A DNA stretch of 48,267 bases, from positions 1 to 48,267 of the IMG/VR virus record IMGVR_UViG_3300037558_001699; one strand, written 5' to 3'. A program made the position numbers and the translations under genes. The notes under the pieces were generated by a model that worked only from the letters and a program-made list of their open reading frames with translations, ran no database searches and was not told where the DNA came from. Positions 8,098 through 16,171 of this stretch are shown here, piece by piece. This stretch comes from a virus. Every line of letters starts with the position of its first letter. Within the stretch, counting starts at the first letter, position 1.

Positions 8098-8324
8098 CAG
8101 TCTTCATATACCAGACATTCTGGTTCCGATGGGTTAGCATCACAATACAATTCCAACGGTGTGGGATCGTGATGATCACCTGCGTCAATCTCTGACTTAT
8201 GATGTTCTACATAGTCTTCTAATTCATGCAGCTCAACTTCGACATGACGCCGCATTTGTGGCGATGTTGTTGAGTTGTCAAGGATCTCTTTATCCTTGTT
8301 AATGTGTTGCTCGATACTATCCAT
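8097..8324 (-). CDS. cp12: CP12-like Calvin cycle inhibitor
   Basis: A 75-residue protein. The C-terminus LELYCDANPSEPECLVYED matches the conserved end of CP12, including the Cys pair that forms a redox disulfide and the C-terminal Tyr-Glu-Asp region that enters the GAPDH active site. The N-terminal half is a charged helix with the MDSIEQHINKDKEIL pattern of marine cyanobacterial and phage CP12; the N-terminal Cys pair of plant CP12 is absent. CP12 bridges GAPDH and phosphoribulokinase and shuts down the Calvin cycle. It is embedded between gp27-like and gp5, overlapping both by 1-8 nt. Confidence 0.8.
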   Translation of the reverse strand: MDSIEQHINKDKEILDNSTTSPQMRRHVEVELHELEDYVEHHKSEIDAGDHHDPTPLELYCDANPSEPECLVYED

Positions 8325-9633
8325 TTTTTGGTTTTCCTCTGAGTCCGTGTGAATCTCTAATTACCCGCATAGCGGTGTATGACTGATTTGGAAGGAGATA
8401 ATGGGTCATCTCTTTGATAATATATAGTCCACTAAGTTGATTGTCCCATTTACCTTTCTTTTTATCAGATACATCTGGGAAGTACAAATTGATCACATCA
8501 CCCGCATTTAAGTTGGTATTTATTGGCACCGTAAGTGCCAATTGTTGTGACATAATTGTACTATACCGTGTGATTGATTGTGCAATATGATCTCCTGGGA
8601 AATCATTTATATCGGTGTTGACATCTCCCTTTTCACCTCCAAATGTTCCTCTACTAAGAATTTGAGTAATTTGACGAGATCCAAGGAAGTTAGCTGGTAT
8701 ATTATCTGGTTGTAGGTAATCAGGTAGTTTATCCTTCTTGCCTAGTTGTTGAGATGGTTCCTCATTAAATCTAGACACGATGAACTGAAATGTCACTGGG
8801 TCAAAAAACATTCTGTGAGATGAATACTCGCCCTTCGCCAAATTACCAGTAACATCATTGTCTGAAATGAGATTCCAAGTAAGAATGTTTGTAGCATTCT
8901 TAAGGTCATTATCTAGAGAGGTGCTGAGAGTCTGGACATAGCGATACTGCTGTACACTATCCTTCTGCTGAACACCAGCCTTTATTATACCGTCTGGAGA
9001 GAGAAAATTAAACCCTGTGTGGGTTTGCCAAAAAAAGAATCCAGCACTCTTACTCTTAGAATCTACAGGAATAGATCTCTTTGCTAACATTGTCAGCAGA
9101 GTAAATGGCTTTCTTAAGTTACCAAAAAAGTTATATGAGTTTTCTGTAGGTTCTAAAACATCAATCTTGACAGTTCCAAGATATTTCATAATAGATGCTA
9201 CAGATTTATCAATAGTTTGGTTCTTAAAAAGAATAGGAACTCTTACCTGTTCATTGATAAATGCTTCTTTAGAAACTAAGTGAAGATCAAATACTTCTGA
9301 TTTTTTCTCAGTATATACATTGCTTATACCATTAACATACATCTCAAGTTTACTAAAGACTTGCTTCCCCTTTATAGCTTTTTCGACAGGGGTATTAAAC
9401 CCAATAATTACTTTTTCTCCACCCCTAATTGGTAGACCGTTAAAGACACCTCTTGACCCATCAATAACTGTACCAGTACTGGTAACTCTTACCTTTGCTG
9501 TATAGATTGGGGAAAATATATCTTCAAAGTACTGAAACTCAATGATGCCACCGATCAGACTGACGGTTGTTTTACCGTCATTAGATGTAATATCAAATTT
9601 ACTATAGACCGATGGTCCGTTTGCGGCTGCCAT
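8317..9633 (-). CDS. Baseplate hub protein, gp27-like
   Basis: A 438-residue protein whose N-terminal region resembles tail-tube-like hub domains (SLIGGIIEFQYFEDIFSPIYTAKV, given in part) and whose C-terminus carries the pattern of gp27/gpD hub proteins (LNAGDVINLYFPD, GLYIIKEMTHYL, YTAMRVIRDSHG). T4 gp27 is about 390 residues. Position next to gp5, and downstream of gp26/gp51 and the tape-measure genes, agrees with T4 order. It would form the trimeric hub that holds gp5. Confidence 0.75.
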   Translation of the reverse strand: MAAANGPSVYSKFDITSNDGKTTVSLIGGIIEFQYFEDIFSPIYTAKVRVTSTGTVIDGSRGVFNGLPIRGGEKVIIGFNTPVEKAIKGKQVFSKLEMYVNGISNVYTEKKSEVFDLHLVSKEAFINEQVRVPILFKNQTIDKSVASIMKYLGTVKIDVLEPTENSYNFFGNLRKPFTLLTMLAKRSIPVDSKSKSAGFFFWQTHTGFNFLSPDGIIKAGVQQKDSVQQYRYVQTLSTSLDNDLKNATNILTWNLISDNDVTGNLAKGEYSSHRMFFDPVTFQFIVSRFNEEPSQQLGKKDKLPDYLQPDNIPANFLGSRQITQILSRGTFGGEKGDVNTDINDFPGDHIAQSITRYSTIMSQQLALTVPINTNLNAGDVINLYFPDVSDKKKGKWDNQLSGLYIIKEMTHYLLPNQSYTAMRVIRDSHGLRGKPKNG

Positions 9634-11324
9634 TAGGTAAACTGGCTATTGTATCTTTTTATCTTTGCGAGGATGTCCCCATCTGGTAACACTGGAAAAT
9701 TAGGAGTGTTAGTAGATCCACCACCTCCCGCTATAACCGTAGTTCCACCACCCTTATTTAGAGGAGGTAATGGGAAGGGAACAGTGATAATCTTAGGATT
9801 GGCAGAAAGATTGATGTTTGCTGGAGGTCCGACAGTTGGATCAGGACCAATGGGATTATTCTTTCCACTAAAGTCTGTCATAAATTGATTATCACCGTCA
9901 CCACCTCTCCAAGATGTTCCTGGCATTCTTCCATTTGCATCAGCTGCAACATCAGTAGCGGGATTACCATCACTATTGACTGATCTAATTGTTGCTGGAC
10001 TACCTCTGAACTGTGTTGCTCCTTTTACAAGTTCTGCTGCTTTCTGTCTCATGGATTGATTTCTCATATCCTTTATAGTTTGTTCAATATCAGTAACAGA
10101 CACACCAGCCCATCGGGCAGCTTCTTCTGCAGTAGTAATTTTTCTAAATGCACCAGCATCTCTTGCTATTGATACTCCAGCAAACTGTCCACCTGCAGCT
10201 AAAACATTAGTGTAGGACTGCCCATTTGCACTTGCTCTATTAGCAACCACTTGTAAAACATCAATGGCAGCTTGACCTTTTGCACCCTCAGTAAGTAAAC
10301 CAGCAGCAACTCTGAACTCTTCACCAGTGCCACTAGTACCTTGAGTCTGTGTACGAGGTATTACTGTGTTTTGTGGTTGTACTGTTGGTTTTGGTTCTGG
10401 TTCTTGAGTAGTACTGCCACCAGTGTTCACCTCAGGTGGTGGTTCATTTTTAGTGGATGGTTGATACTGAGGAGACTTAGAGATTGATTGTAACTGTTTG
10501 GTCGCATCTTTCATCCCCTCGTCATACTGTTTGTTAGTAATCTCTCCATCTTTAAGTTGCTGTTTGAGACTCGTAATTGATTTTTTTACCGAATCAACAG
10601 TCTGCGGTTTTTGTGCTGGATCACCTTCTTCAGTTACATTTTGACCTTGAGATACGGTCTCTGGTACAGGTGGCAGCCCCATTCCAGCTCTAACTTTATT
10701 AAATTCTTCAGCACCAGCATCTCTCATCTCTTTGATAGTTTTTTCTATCTTATCAGTAGTCTGAAAGAAATCTGTTTTTGTTTTCTCTACTGCAGATTGT
10801 GCCTCATCAATTTCTCTCTTAAGTTTACCTTCACTATCAGTGAAATCAAAGTTCTTAATATTCTCTACACCTTGTTTAACAACATCCACCATCTCCGAAA
10901 ACGCATTTTTCAAATTATCAACAAACCTCAACGCACCGTCAAAGGTTTCCTTGATAATTGATGCTACTTTTTGTGCGTAGAATATAATTTCTGGCAGTTT
11001 TGTTACTAAGAATCCCAGTAATAATGCTCCAGCAGCTCGTAACAGTCCACCAAAGAAACTTTTTGTTCCTGACATGGCACCTCTTATGCCACTAGTCAAT
11101 TTTTTCATCGGTTGCTTAAGCAACTCTATTTTATTTTCTTGCTCGTTCTTCTTTCTATTATCAGCAATTACATGCTCTAGTGTCGTAACTCTACTATTTC
11201 TAGTCAGATCTGCACGAACACTCTTACCCAAAGATTTTCGGATACCTTGAGTAGTTTGCCTTACCGCAAGTAAACCAAAATCAACAATATCTAATGCTTC
11301 TGTTGTTGGGATAAAATTATTCAT
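9633..11324 (-). CDS. Tape-measure/hub protein with SleB-like hydrolase domain
   Basis: A 563-residue virion protein. Residues 1-100 are basic and end in a hydrophobic helix (residues about 93-118); 150-300 are coiled-coil and Pro/Gln/Thr-rich linker. Residues about 337-385 read AAGLLTEGAKGQAAIDVLQ, ANRA, SYTNVL and GQFAGV, which fits the Hydrolase_2/SleB cell-wall hydrolase core, with the catalytic-type glutamate at about E346. The C-terminus is Pro/Gly-rich. The N-terminal organisation resembles the next gene upstream, so the two may be paralogues. I infer a tail-interior protein that opens peptidoglycan, replacing the gp5 lysozyme. Assignment as gp29 or another hub protein is uncertain. 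Confidence 0.65.
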   Translation of the reverse strand: MNNFIPTTEALDIVDFGLLAVRQTTQGIRKSLGKSVRADLTRNSRVTTLEHVIADNRKKNEQENKIELLKQPMKKLTSGIRGAMSGTKSFFGGLLRAAGALLLGFLVTKLPEIIFYAQKVASIIKETFDGALRFVDNLKNAFSEMVDVVKQGVENIKNFDFTDSEGKLKREIDEAQSAVEKTKTDFFQTTDKIEKTIKEMRDAGAEEFNKVRAGMGLPPVPETVSQGQNVTEEGDPAQKPQTVDSVKKSITSLKQQLKDGEITNKQYDEGMKDATKQLQSISKSPQYQPSTKNEPPPEVNTGGSTTQEPEPKPTVQPQNTVIPRTQTQGTSGTGEEFRVAAGLLTEGAKGQAAIDVLQVVANRASANGQSYTNVLAAGGQFAGVSIARDAGAFRKITTAEEAARWAGVSVTDIEQTIKDMRNQSMRQKAAELVKGATQFRGSPATIRSVNSDGNPATDVAADANGRMPGTSWRGGDGDNQFMTDFSGKNNPIGPDPTVGPPANINLSANPKIITVPFPLPPLNKGGGTTVIAGGGGSTNTPNFPVLPDGDILAKIKRYNSQFT

Positions 11325-12949
11325 GAATCAAACATTGCTGCTGTAAAATCTCGATAGAAATTATTAGAGTCTGAAGTAAAGATATTTGGGATATTCATAT
11401 CTGCTATGGTTGTGGTGGGGAAGGATGTCATCGAAGGCTCATCTTCAGATTCAGTTGTGAATGGAAGAATGTTTAAGTTAATATTATCGTCCATATCAGC
11501 AACATCTAGATTGCTTGCCTTGGCAAAGTTAAAACCTTTGATTGCACTCTGAGTATCATCCATACTAAATTTTAGCATGTCTGGTGCTCCACCTCCAGAT
11601 GCTGGTGTTGAGGAAACTTGCTGACTTTGAGTTTGAGTATCTGAGGACTGTGGAGCAAGAAGATTATCTGGCGCGTTCTTCAATGTATTCATTCTACTTT
11701 CTACTCTATCAATAGATTTCGCATCAAAATCTGGGAAGTCTCCAAAACCAAAACCTTTGAATCCAGGATCAAGTGTCTTTTTGAAGAATCCAGCATCTCC
11801 ACCCATAACAAAGGCAAATGTCTCTCTTCCTTGTGGAGATAAAGAACTTCTTTGACTCTTGATAAAATCTTGAGAAGCAGAAATCTGCTTACCCAATTGT
11901 TCCATCTTTGCCTTCAGCTTTTCTTTCTCATCAGGATCAGTTGTCGAATCATGTGCTAACTTAGTAACATCATACATCTCCCTATAATTTTTTATCTTCG
12001 ACATCGCTGCTCGCATGTTATTGAACAGTGCCTTATCTGCCTCCGATATATTCTTACCAAGAACATATGCATATGGACCTTTACCATCCATAGCTTCTCT
12101 TATTCTATCCATCTCCTGGCGCATTTGCTGCCGCTCACCTTTAACATCAAACATCCCGTGTTCTTGGAGATGATCTTCATGGAGTTTTTCTAACTCTCTT
12201 AGTGTTGCTTCTGGTCCAACTGTTGCCATTCTTCTCTGCACTTCTTTAGAAGTTGGATTATAGCTTTCAAAACCACTGGTCTTTTCTAATAAGTAATCAC
12301 TCAATGCTAATCCACCAAGAGCAACTGCTGCTCCAAGCCACACATATGGGTTTACAATTAGACCAAAAATAGCAGGCAAAGCTCCTAAAATAGTTCCAGC
12401 TAATGCTCCAGCAGCACCTAGAATCAAACCAATGCCACCATTAAGAGCAACAAATATACCAGCGCCGACAGCGAGTGCTTGTATTAAATCATTCTTTAAA
12501 GCTTCTAATGATTCTTTGTCGCCCTCTGCCCATGCAGTCAAAGCGTCAATCGCTTTCATTCCGACAAATCCAAAGAACAGAGCTTTGAGAGCATCCATGA
12601 TTTTCCCAAATGGACCCTGAATCTTCTGCTTCATTACCTCAATAGGTTTGATGAGAGAATTCTTTATCTTTGTTCCTAAGTTAGATTCTACATCTTGTAT
12701 TCTTGACTCTTGTCGTTCTTGCCGTAATTGTTTCTCGTCTGCTTTATCTTCTGATGCTTCTTGAGTATCTCTTCGTATTAAAAGATCAGCAATCGCTCTA
12801 AGATTGCTTCTGATCGCTAAAATATTTTTATTAAGACCGTTATACTGCTTCTCAGAGACATAACCAGCAGGAACCCCAGGGTTTACTACAGTTCCCTCTG
12901 GTGTCCCTGGTTGCCCTGGTGGAAGTAATTTTGTACGATCAATTGCCAT
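11321..12949 (-). CDS. Tape-measure-like protein (gp29 position)
   Basis: A 542-residue protein with an N-terminal Pro/Gly segment, a charged coiled coil (residues about 60-85), a conserved KxxxxGPFGKIMDALKALFFGF segment (given in part), then a long hydrophobic Gly/Ala-rich region (about 155-215) typical of tape-measure proteins, followed by more helices. It begins directly after gp51, the usual place for the protein served by the gp26/gp51 chaperones. T4 gp29 is 590 residues. It overlaps gp51 by 11 nt and the next gene by 4 nt. Confidence 0.6.
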   Translation of the reverse strand: MAIDRTKLLPPGQPGTPEGTVVNPGVPAGYVSEKQYNGLNKNILAIRSNLRAIADLLIRRDTQEASEDKADEKQLRQERQESRIQDVESNLGTKIKNSLIKPIEVMKQKIQGPFGKIMDALKALFFGFVGMKAIDALTAWAEGDKESLEALKNDLIQALAVGAGIFVALNGGIGLILGAAGALAGTILGALPAIFGLIVNPYVWLGAAVALGGLALSDYLLEKTSGFESYNPTSKEVQRRMATVGPEATLRELEKLHEDHLQEHGMFDVKGERQQMRQEMDRIREAMDGKGPYAYVLGKNISEADKALFNNMRAAMSKIKNYREMYDVTKLAHDSTTDPDEKEKLKAKMEQLGKQISASQDFIKSQRSSLSPQGRETFAFVMGGDAGFFKKTLDPGFKGFGFGDFPDFDAKSIDRVESRMNTLKNAPDNLLAPQSSDTQTQSQQVSSTPASGGGAPDMLKFSMDDTQSAIKGFNFAKASNLDVADMDDNINLNILPFTTESEDEPSMTSFPTTTIADMNIPNIFTSDSNNFYRDFTAAMFDS

Positions 12950-13118
12950 TAGCTTGTTGTGCCTTTAAATTCTGTTCTTCAATGTGTGATTGCAACAGAG
13001 TTAAATAGATCTCTCTTTCCCAAGGGATCATATTTTCAAGTTCACTCAAGCTATATTTATGATGCTGCACTAAGGCGAAATTGATCTTGTAATATGATAC
13101 AAGATCCTCATGCAACAT
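12939..13118 (-). CDS. gp51: Baseplate hub assembly protein gp51-like
   Basis: A 59-residue protein beginning MLHEDLVSYYKINFALVQHH with KYSLSELENMIPWEREIY following, a pattern found in small T4-like gp51 and tail-assembly chaperone C-terminal extensions. The ATG is 2 nt after the gp26 stop and has no Shine-Dalgarno sequence. The same frame is reached by a -1 slip at the T-run just before the gp26 stop. It is therefore probably made mainly as a gp26-gp51 fusion, as with lambda gpG/gpGT. Its end overlaps the tape-measure gene. Confidence 0.75.
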   Translation of the reverse strand: MLHEDLVSYYKINFALVQHHKYSLSELENMIPWEREIYLTLLQSHIEEQNLKAQQANGN

Positions 13119-13120
13119 CG

Positions 13121-13834
13121 CTAACTGAAAAAACTCGCTAATCCCTCAAGTACTACAGCATTTTCTTCGCCAGTGTTTGGGTTCTCAACAACAATAGTAT
13201 GACTAAGCTTAGGCATAGTCTCAAAAAACCTCTCAACTTGTTTAAACTGAGCTGAATTTAACTGTTCAATGAATTGAATCAATTCTTTCTTTGTACTATC
13301 CTTTGCTTCCCACGATTCTTCTTCTGAGAAAATCTGGTCAATACTACCAGCAATCACATCGAATGACTGTTCTAGTTTGTCACCAGCACCAAAGTTTTGC
13401 GCGATAAACTCACTTAGAGACGGATATCTCATACGCATTGTCAGTGTATCATCCAGTTTAATATCTGGATTGTGATCTTCGTGATACTTGATTTTAATCT
13501 CATCAATAGCAATACTTACAGGAACTTTTGTAGTTCCATCGTCTTGACAAGTAATGAGCAAGTCAATGGTTTCTCCAACAGACTTACCACGAACATTCAA
13601 GAACAGGTACTCAATGTCAAAAGTAGATAGTTTATCTACTTTGATGCCACGAGTCAAAATACATGACGAAAGGACATCTTTAATAGCTCTTCCAATATCA
13701 GAGAGATCATCACTCTCCATTGCCATGATAAGAACTTTTTCTTCTTTAACGAGAAAAGGTCTATATTTTACTTTTCTTTTTGATGATGGCAGTGTCAACT
13801 CATAAGTTGGTGTTGCAATCGTTGGTAAAGGCAT
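13121..13834 (-). CDS. gp26: Baseplate hub/tail chaperone gp26
   Basis: A 237-residue homologue of T4 gp26. Signature: MPLPTIATPTYELTLPSSK, then KVKYRPFLVKEEKVLIMAMES, then IEYLFLNVRGKSVGE and a C-terminal helical region. It acts in assembly of the central baseplate hub and is the likely counterpart of lambda gpG tail chaperone. The last codons GCG AGT TTT TTC AGT TAG contain a TTTTTTC slippery site. An ATAAATA motif lies 20 nt before the start. Confidence 0.9.
   Translation of the reverse strand: MPLPTIATPTYELTLPSSKRKVKYRPFLVKEEKVLIMAMESDDLSDIGRAIKDVLSSCILTRGIKVDKLSTFDIEYLFLNVRGKSVGETIDLLITCQDDGTTKVPVSIAIDEIKIKYHEDHNPDIKLDDTLTMRMRYPSLSEFIAQNFGAGDKLEQSFDVIAGSIDQIFSEEESWEAKDSTKKELIQFIEQLNSAQFKQVERFFETMPKLSHTIVVENPNTGEENAVVLEGLASFFS
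13131..13140 (-). promoter_or_regulatory. -1 ribosomal frameshift site between gp26 and gp51
   Basis: On the minus strand T TTT TTC sits in the gp26 reading frame two codons before its TAG stop (T-run at 13128-13133, adjoining C at 13127). Slipping back one base reads CAG TTA GCG ATG directly into the gp51 frame. The heptamer fits the X XXY YYZ rule. I did not identify a clear pseudoknot. Confidence 0.65.
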
Positions 13835-13854
13835 GATGTATTATGTCAGTGGGT

Positions 13855-13861
13855 TATTTAT
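13855..13861 (-). promoter_or_regulatory. Late-promoter motif ATAAATA before gp26
   Basis: ATAAATA (minus strand) 20 nt before the gp26 start and overlapping the stop of the preceding gene. Closest match in the window to T4 TATAAATA, along with 37865 and 45832. Confidence 0.5.
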
Positions 13862-14772
13862 TGTTTGGATGGCCAATATGTACTACCAGAGTAGTCGATT
13901 CCATCAGCAAGACCGCCCTTGTAATTGAAATTAAAGTCTCCAGTGAAAGCGTTGGTTTTGATTTTGGGATCATAATAGTTCTTATTCATATCATACTTAG
14001 AGTAATCAATATTAAGATCAGAGCCACCAAAATCACCAAACTTCATTTTTGATTGTCCTACAGGACTGCTGCTCCGTTTCGGGTTAGTGTTAACGAACTG
14101 GAATGGATCGTTATACTTTCTAAGTTGACCAGATCTATACGATCTACTCAATTTATCTAGTCCACCAAAGAAGTGCCTGTCATATGTGAATGTGACTGAC
14201 AACTCTAGCAATCTACTTTGATCATAAGAAACTGTTATTGGTGCAAGACTCCTGGGAAAAGCATTTACATATGTGTATTCTACATCATGCTTATGATCTT
14301 TGTCAAATTTTTGAATACGCAAAGTTTCACACTTATAGTCTACAGGATATTCCATCCTGTGATAGTAAGCTCTTCTAGTTGGATTCTCTGCCCCACCACT
14401 AGAAATAAATTCCTGCCACAACTCAAAAAATCTAACAACCCGATACTTATCATCGACTATGAAAGACATAGTAAAGTCAGGATAAATCCTTGTATGGGCA
14501 TATTTCTGAATGATTCCCATAGCATGTCCAGACACTTGCGCCGTTGCAAATGATGTTCCTGGTAAGGAAGCAGTTTTACATAAGAGACCAAGATCTCTGA
14601 ATATAAATTTATTAGTTACTTCATCATCTCTGTCTGTAATAAACTTGATGAGCTTTGAAGGTAAGGACTGAAAGAAGACCTCATAGTGACTTGTAGTCGC
14701 TACTTCTTGAAAAAGTTTGCTAATAGATTGGGTCTGTATGCGTCTTGGATCTCTGTCCTTGATTAACCCCAC
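13858..14772 (-). CDS. Tail-tube-fold baseplate protein (gp54-like tube initiator)
   Basis: A 304-residue protein. The first 220 residues look like a tail-tube fold (MSFIVDDKYRVVRFFELW, MEYPVDYKCETLRIQKF, NAFPRSLAPITVSYDQS, LELSVTFTYDRHF), matching the general pattern of T4 gp54/gp19 proteins; the C-terminus is Gly/Asn/Tyr-rich. T4 gp54 is 320 residues. A GTG start at 14772 is supported by GGAG 8 nt upstream. Position before gp26 and opposite gp4/gp48/gp53 fits a baseplate tube initiator. Confidence 0.6.
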   Translation of the reverse strand: MGLIKDRDPRRIQTQSISKLFQEVATTSHYEVFFQSLPSKLIKFITDRDDEVTNKFIFRDLGLLCKTASLPGTSFATAQVSGHAMGIIQKYAHTRIYPDFTMSFIVDDKYRVVRFFELWQEFISSGGAENPTRRAYYHRMEYPVDYKCETLRIQKFDKDHKHDVEYTYVNAFPRSLAPITVSYDQSRLLELSVTFTYDRHFFGGLDKLSRSYRSGQLRKYNDPFQFVNTNPKRSSSPVGQSKMKFGDFGGSDLNIDYSKYDMNKNYYDPKIKTNAFTGDFNFNYKGGLADGIDYSGSTYWPSKQ

Positions 14773-14773
14773 A

Positions 14774-14780
14774 CTAAATA
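14774..14780 (+). promoter_or_regulatory. Late-promoter-like motif CTAAATA before gp4
   Basis: CTAAATA 25 nt before gp4, in the 33-bp divergent gap between gp4 and the gp54-like gene. Confidence 0.4.
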
Positions 14781-14805
14781 CTCCATGTGAAACATTTTTT
14801 AATTA

Positions 14806-15240
14806 ATGGCATATAAAGGTAAGTATCGCCCTAGCAATATTGAAAAATATCGAGGAGACCATAGTAACATTATTTATCGCAGTTTATGGGAAAGAAAGTT
14901 CATGGCATACTGTGATCGCAACCCAAACATATTAGAATGGGGTAGCGAAGAGATTGTTATCCCATATCGCTCACCTCTTGACGGAAGAATACATAGATAT
15001 TTCCCTGATTTTTATATTAAAGTTAGAGAAAAAGGTGGTAAGGTACAAAGGTATATTATAGAAGTAAAACCTAAAAAACAATGCATCGAACCTAAAAAAC
15101 AAAAACAACGAACTCCTACTTATATTAGAGAAGTGACTGAGTATGCTAAGAATCAGGCAAAATGGAGTGCAGCGAAAGAATATTGTAAAGATCACTTATA
15201 TCAATTCAAAATCTTAACAGAAGATAATCTAGGAGTATGA
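14806..15240 (+). CDS. gp4: Head completion protein gp4
   Basis: A 144-residue homologue of T4 gp4. Signature: YRSLWERKFMAYCDRNPNI, LEWGSEEIVIPYRSP, HRYFPDFYI, and YIIEVKPKKQ. The E, D and ExK residues match a TnsA-like restriction-endonuclease fold. It acts in completing DNA-filled heads before tail joining. It overlaps the next gene by 4 nt (ATGA). Confidence 0.9.
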   Translation: MAYKGKYRPSNIEKYRGDHSNIIYRSLWERKFMAYCDRNPNILEWGSEEIVIPYRSPLDGRIHRYFPDFYIKVREKGGKVQRYIIEVKPKKQCIEPKKQKQRTPTYIREVTEYAKNQAKWSAAKEYCKDHLYQFKILTEDNLGV

Positions 15241-15584
15241 GTAGACTTCAACCAATTGTAGATAAATTCAGTGGTTTAGAAAACCCAGAAGATACCATGC
15301 TGGAACTAATGTCAGTTCTAGATGACATGGAGATAGTGCCAGAACCAGGACAATATTATACTTTTTTATATACTGCTAAGACGCCAAATATAAGGTATGA
15401 CCAACACCCACTAATTATGTGTACAGATGTAGAACAGTGGGGTTTTAGGGGATTTAATTTCCACTGGGGTAAGAGCAGAAACTACACTTGGGGAGAATGT
15501 CAAAGTCAGCTATACACGATAAAACCCAATGAAATTGATGATGCACGGTCACTATCCTACGCTAGTTTAAAGATGTCAACATAA
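15237..15584 (+). CDS. Conserved hypothetical protein between gp4 and gp48
   Basis: A 115-residue protein with a well-ordered core: YYTFLYTAKTPNIRYDQHPL, then EQWGFRGFNFHWGKSRNYTW. I recognise the pattern as conserved in T4-like cyanophages but cannot name a function. Overlap with gp4 and location among structural genes suggest a head or baseplate assembly role. Confidence 0.7.
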   Translation: MSRLQPIVDKFSGLENPEDTMLELMSVLDDMEIVPEPGQYYTFLYTAKTPNIRYDQHPLIMCTDVEQWGFRGFNFHWGKSRNYTWGECQSQLYTIKPNEIDDARSLSYASLKMST

Positions 15585-15587
15585 ATA
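15581..15587 (+). promoter_or_regulatory. Late-promoter motif ATAAATA
   Basis: ATAAATA 31 nt before the ATG at 15619, overlapping the preceding stop codon. Confidence 0.45.
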
Positions 15588-15618
15588 TTGGCAAAAGAAT
15601 AGCACTTTTTATATTTTT

Positions 15619-15933
15619 ATGCTTTCCACTCAATATCGCCTCCGATTGGAGTTTATTTGTAAATGTATCGCAAACAATGAAGATGTGAAACTAGATGACA
15701 TGATTTGGGCACAAAAACTTGCTAAGGCAAATACATCTGCCAATGAGATGTTAAAAATGGCAAGACGCCAAGCATCTCAAAACATTGAAGAAGGAAGCAC
15801 CGATGATTTTCTGAATAGGATGGGTTTAGGAGATCCCGATCCATCCAACCATAAAAAGGGATTCAGTGATGCTGACGATATCAAAAATTGGTTCAAACAG
15901 GAGAAACCAGATGATTGGAGGCAAAGAGATTAA
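15619..15933 (+). CDS. Small hypothetical protein (104 residues)
   Basis: An N-terminal helical half (YRLRLEFICKCIANNEDVKL, MIWAQKLAKANTSANEML) and an acidic hydrophilic C-terminal half. No named motif. Its 3' end overlaps the next gene by 23 nt. Confidence 0.65.
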   Translation: MLSTQYRLRLEFICKCIANNEDVKLDDMIWAQKLAKANTSANEMLKMARRQASQNIEEGSTDDFLNRMGLGDPDPSNHKKGFSDADDIKNWFKQEKPDDWRQRD

Positions 15934-16159
15934 CGATTTCGATCTTTACGAAGACGACTGGTATGCAAGTTTTAACATGGGTATACAAGAGGTAAGATCT
16001 CTTTATGCAATTATTTGTTATGCACATGAAACTTGGCCAGGGTCTCCTGCAAGACCTCCTGAAGAACAAGAGCATCTTCGCTCCCTAAAATTGAGATTGT
16101 TTGCAATTATGTCTCAATATGCTTTTGATTGCATGGAGCTAGATGGAGACACTAAATAA
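15911..16159 (+). CDS. Small helical hypothetical protein (82 residues)
   Basis: The ATG at 15911 is chosen because AGGAG lies 7 nt upstream; an earlier ATG at 15866 has no such site. Contains DDWYASFNMGIQEVRSLYA and SLKLRLFAIMSQYAFDCME, both probably helices. Function unknown; it sits directly before gp48. Confidence 0.6.
   Translation: MIGGKEINDFDLYEDDWYASFNMGIQEVRSLYAIICYAHETWPGSPARPPEEQEHLRSLKLRLFAIMSQYAFDCMELDGDTK
16152..16158 (+). promoter_or_regulatory. Late-promoter-like motif CTAAATA before gp48
   Basis: CTAAATA 13 nt before the gp48 ATG, the shortest spacing seen for this motif. Confidence 0.4.
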
Positions 16160-16171
16160 CAATAAAAACTA

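Noticed and set aside
10611-10961. Plus-strand open frame opposite the tape-measure-like gene
   Set aside because: It is antisense to the coiled-coil part of a well-supported gene; the Phe/Ile/Leu-rich product mirrors Glu/Lys-rich codons.
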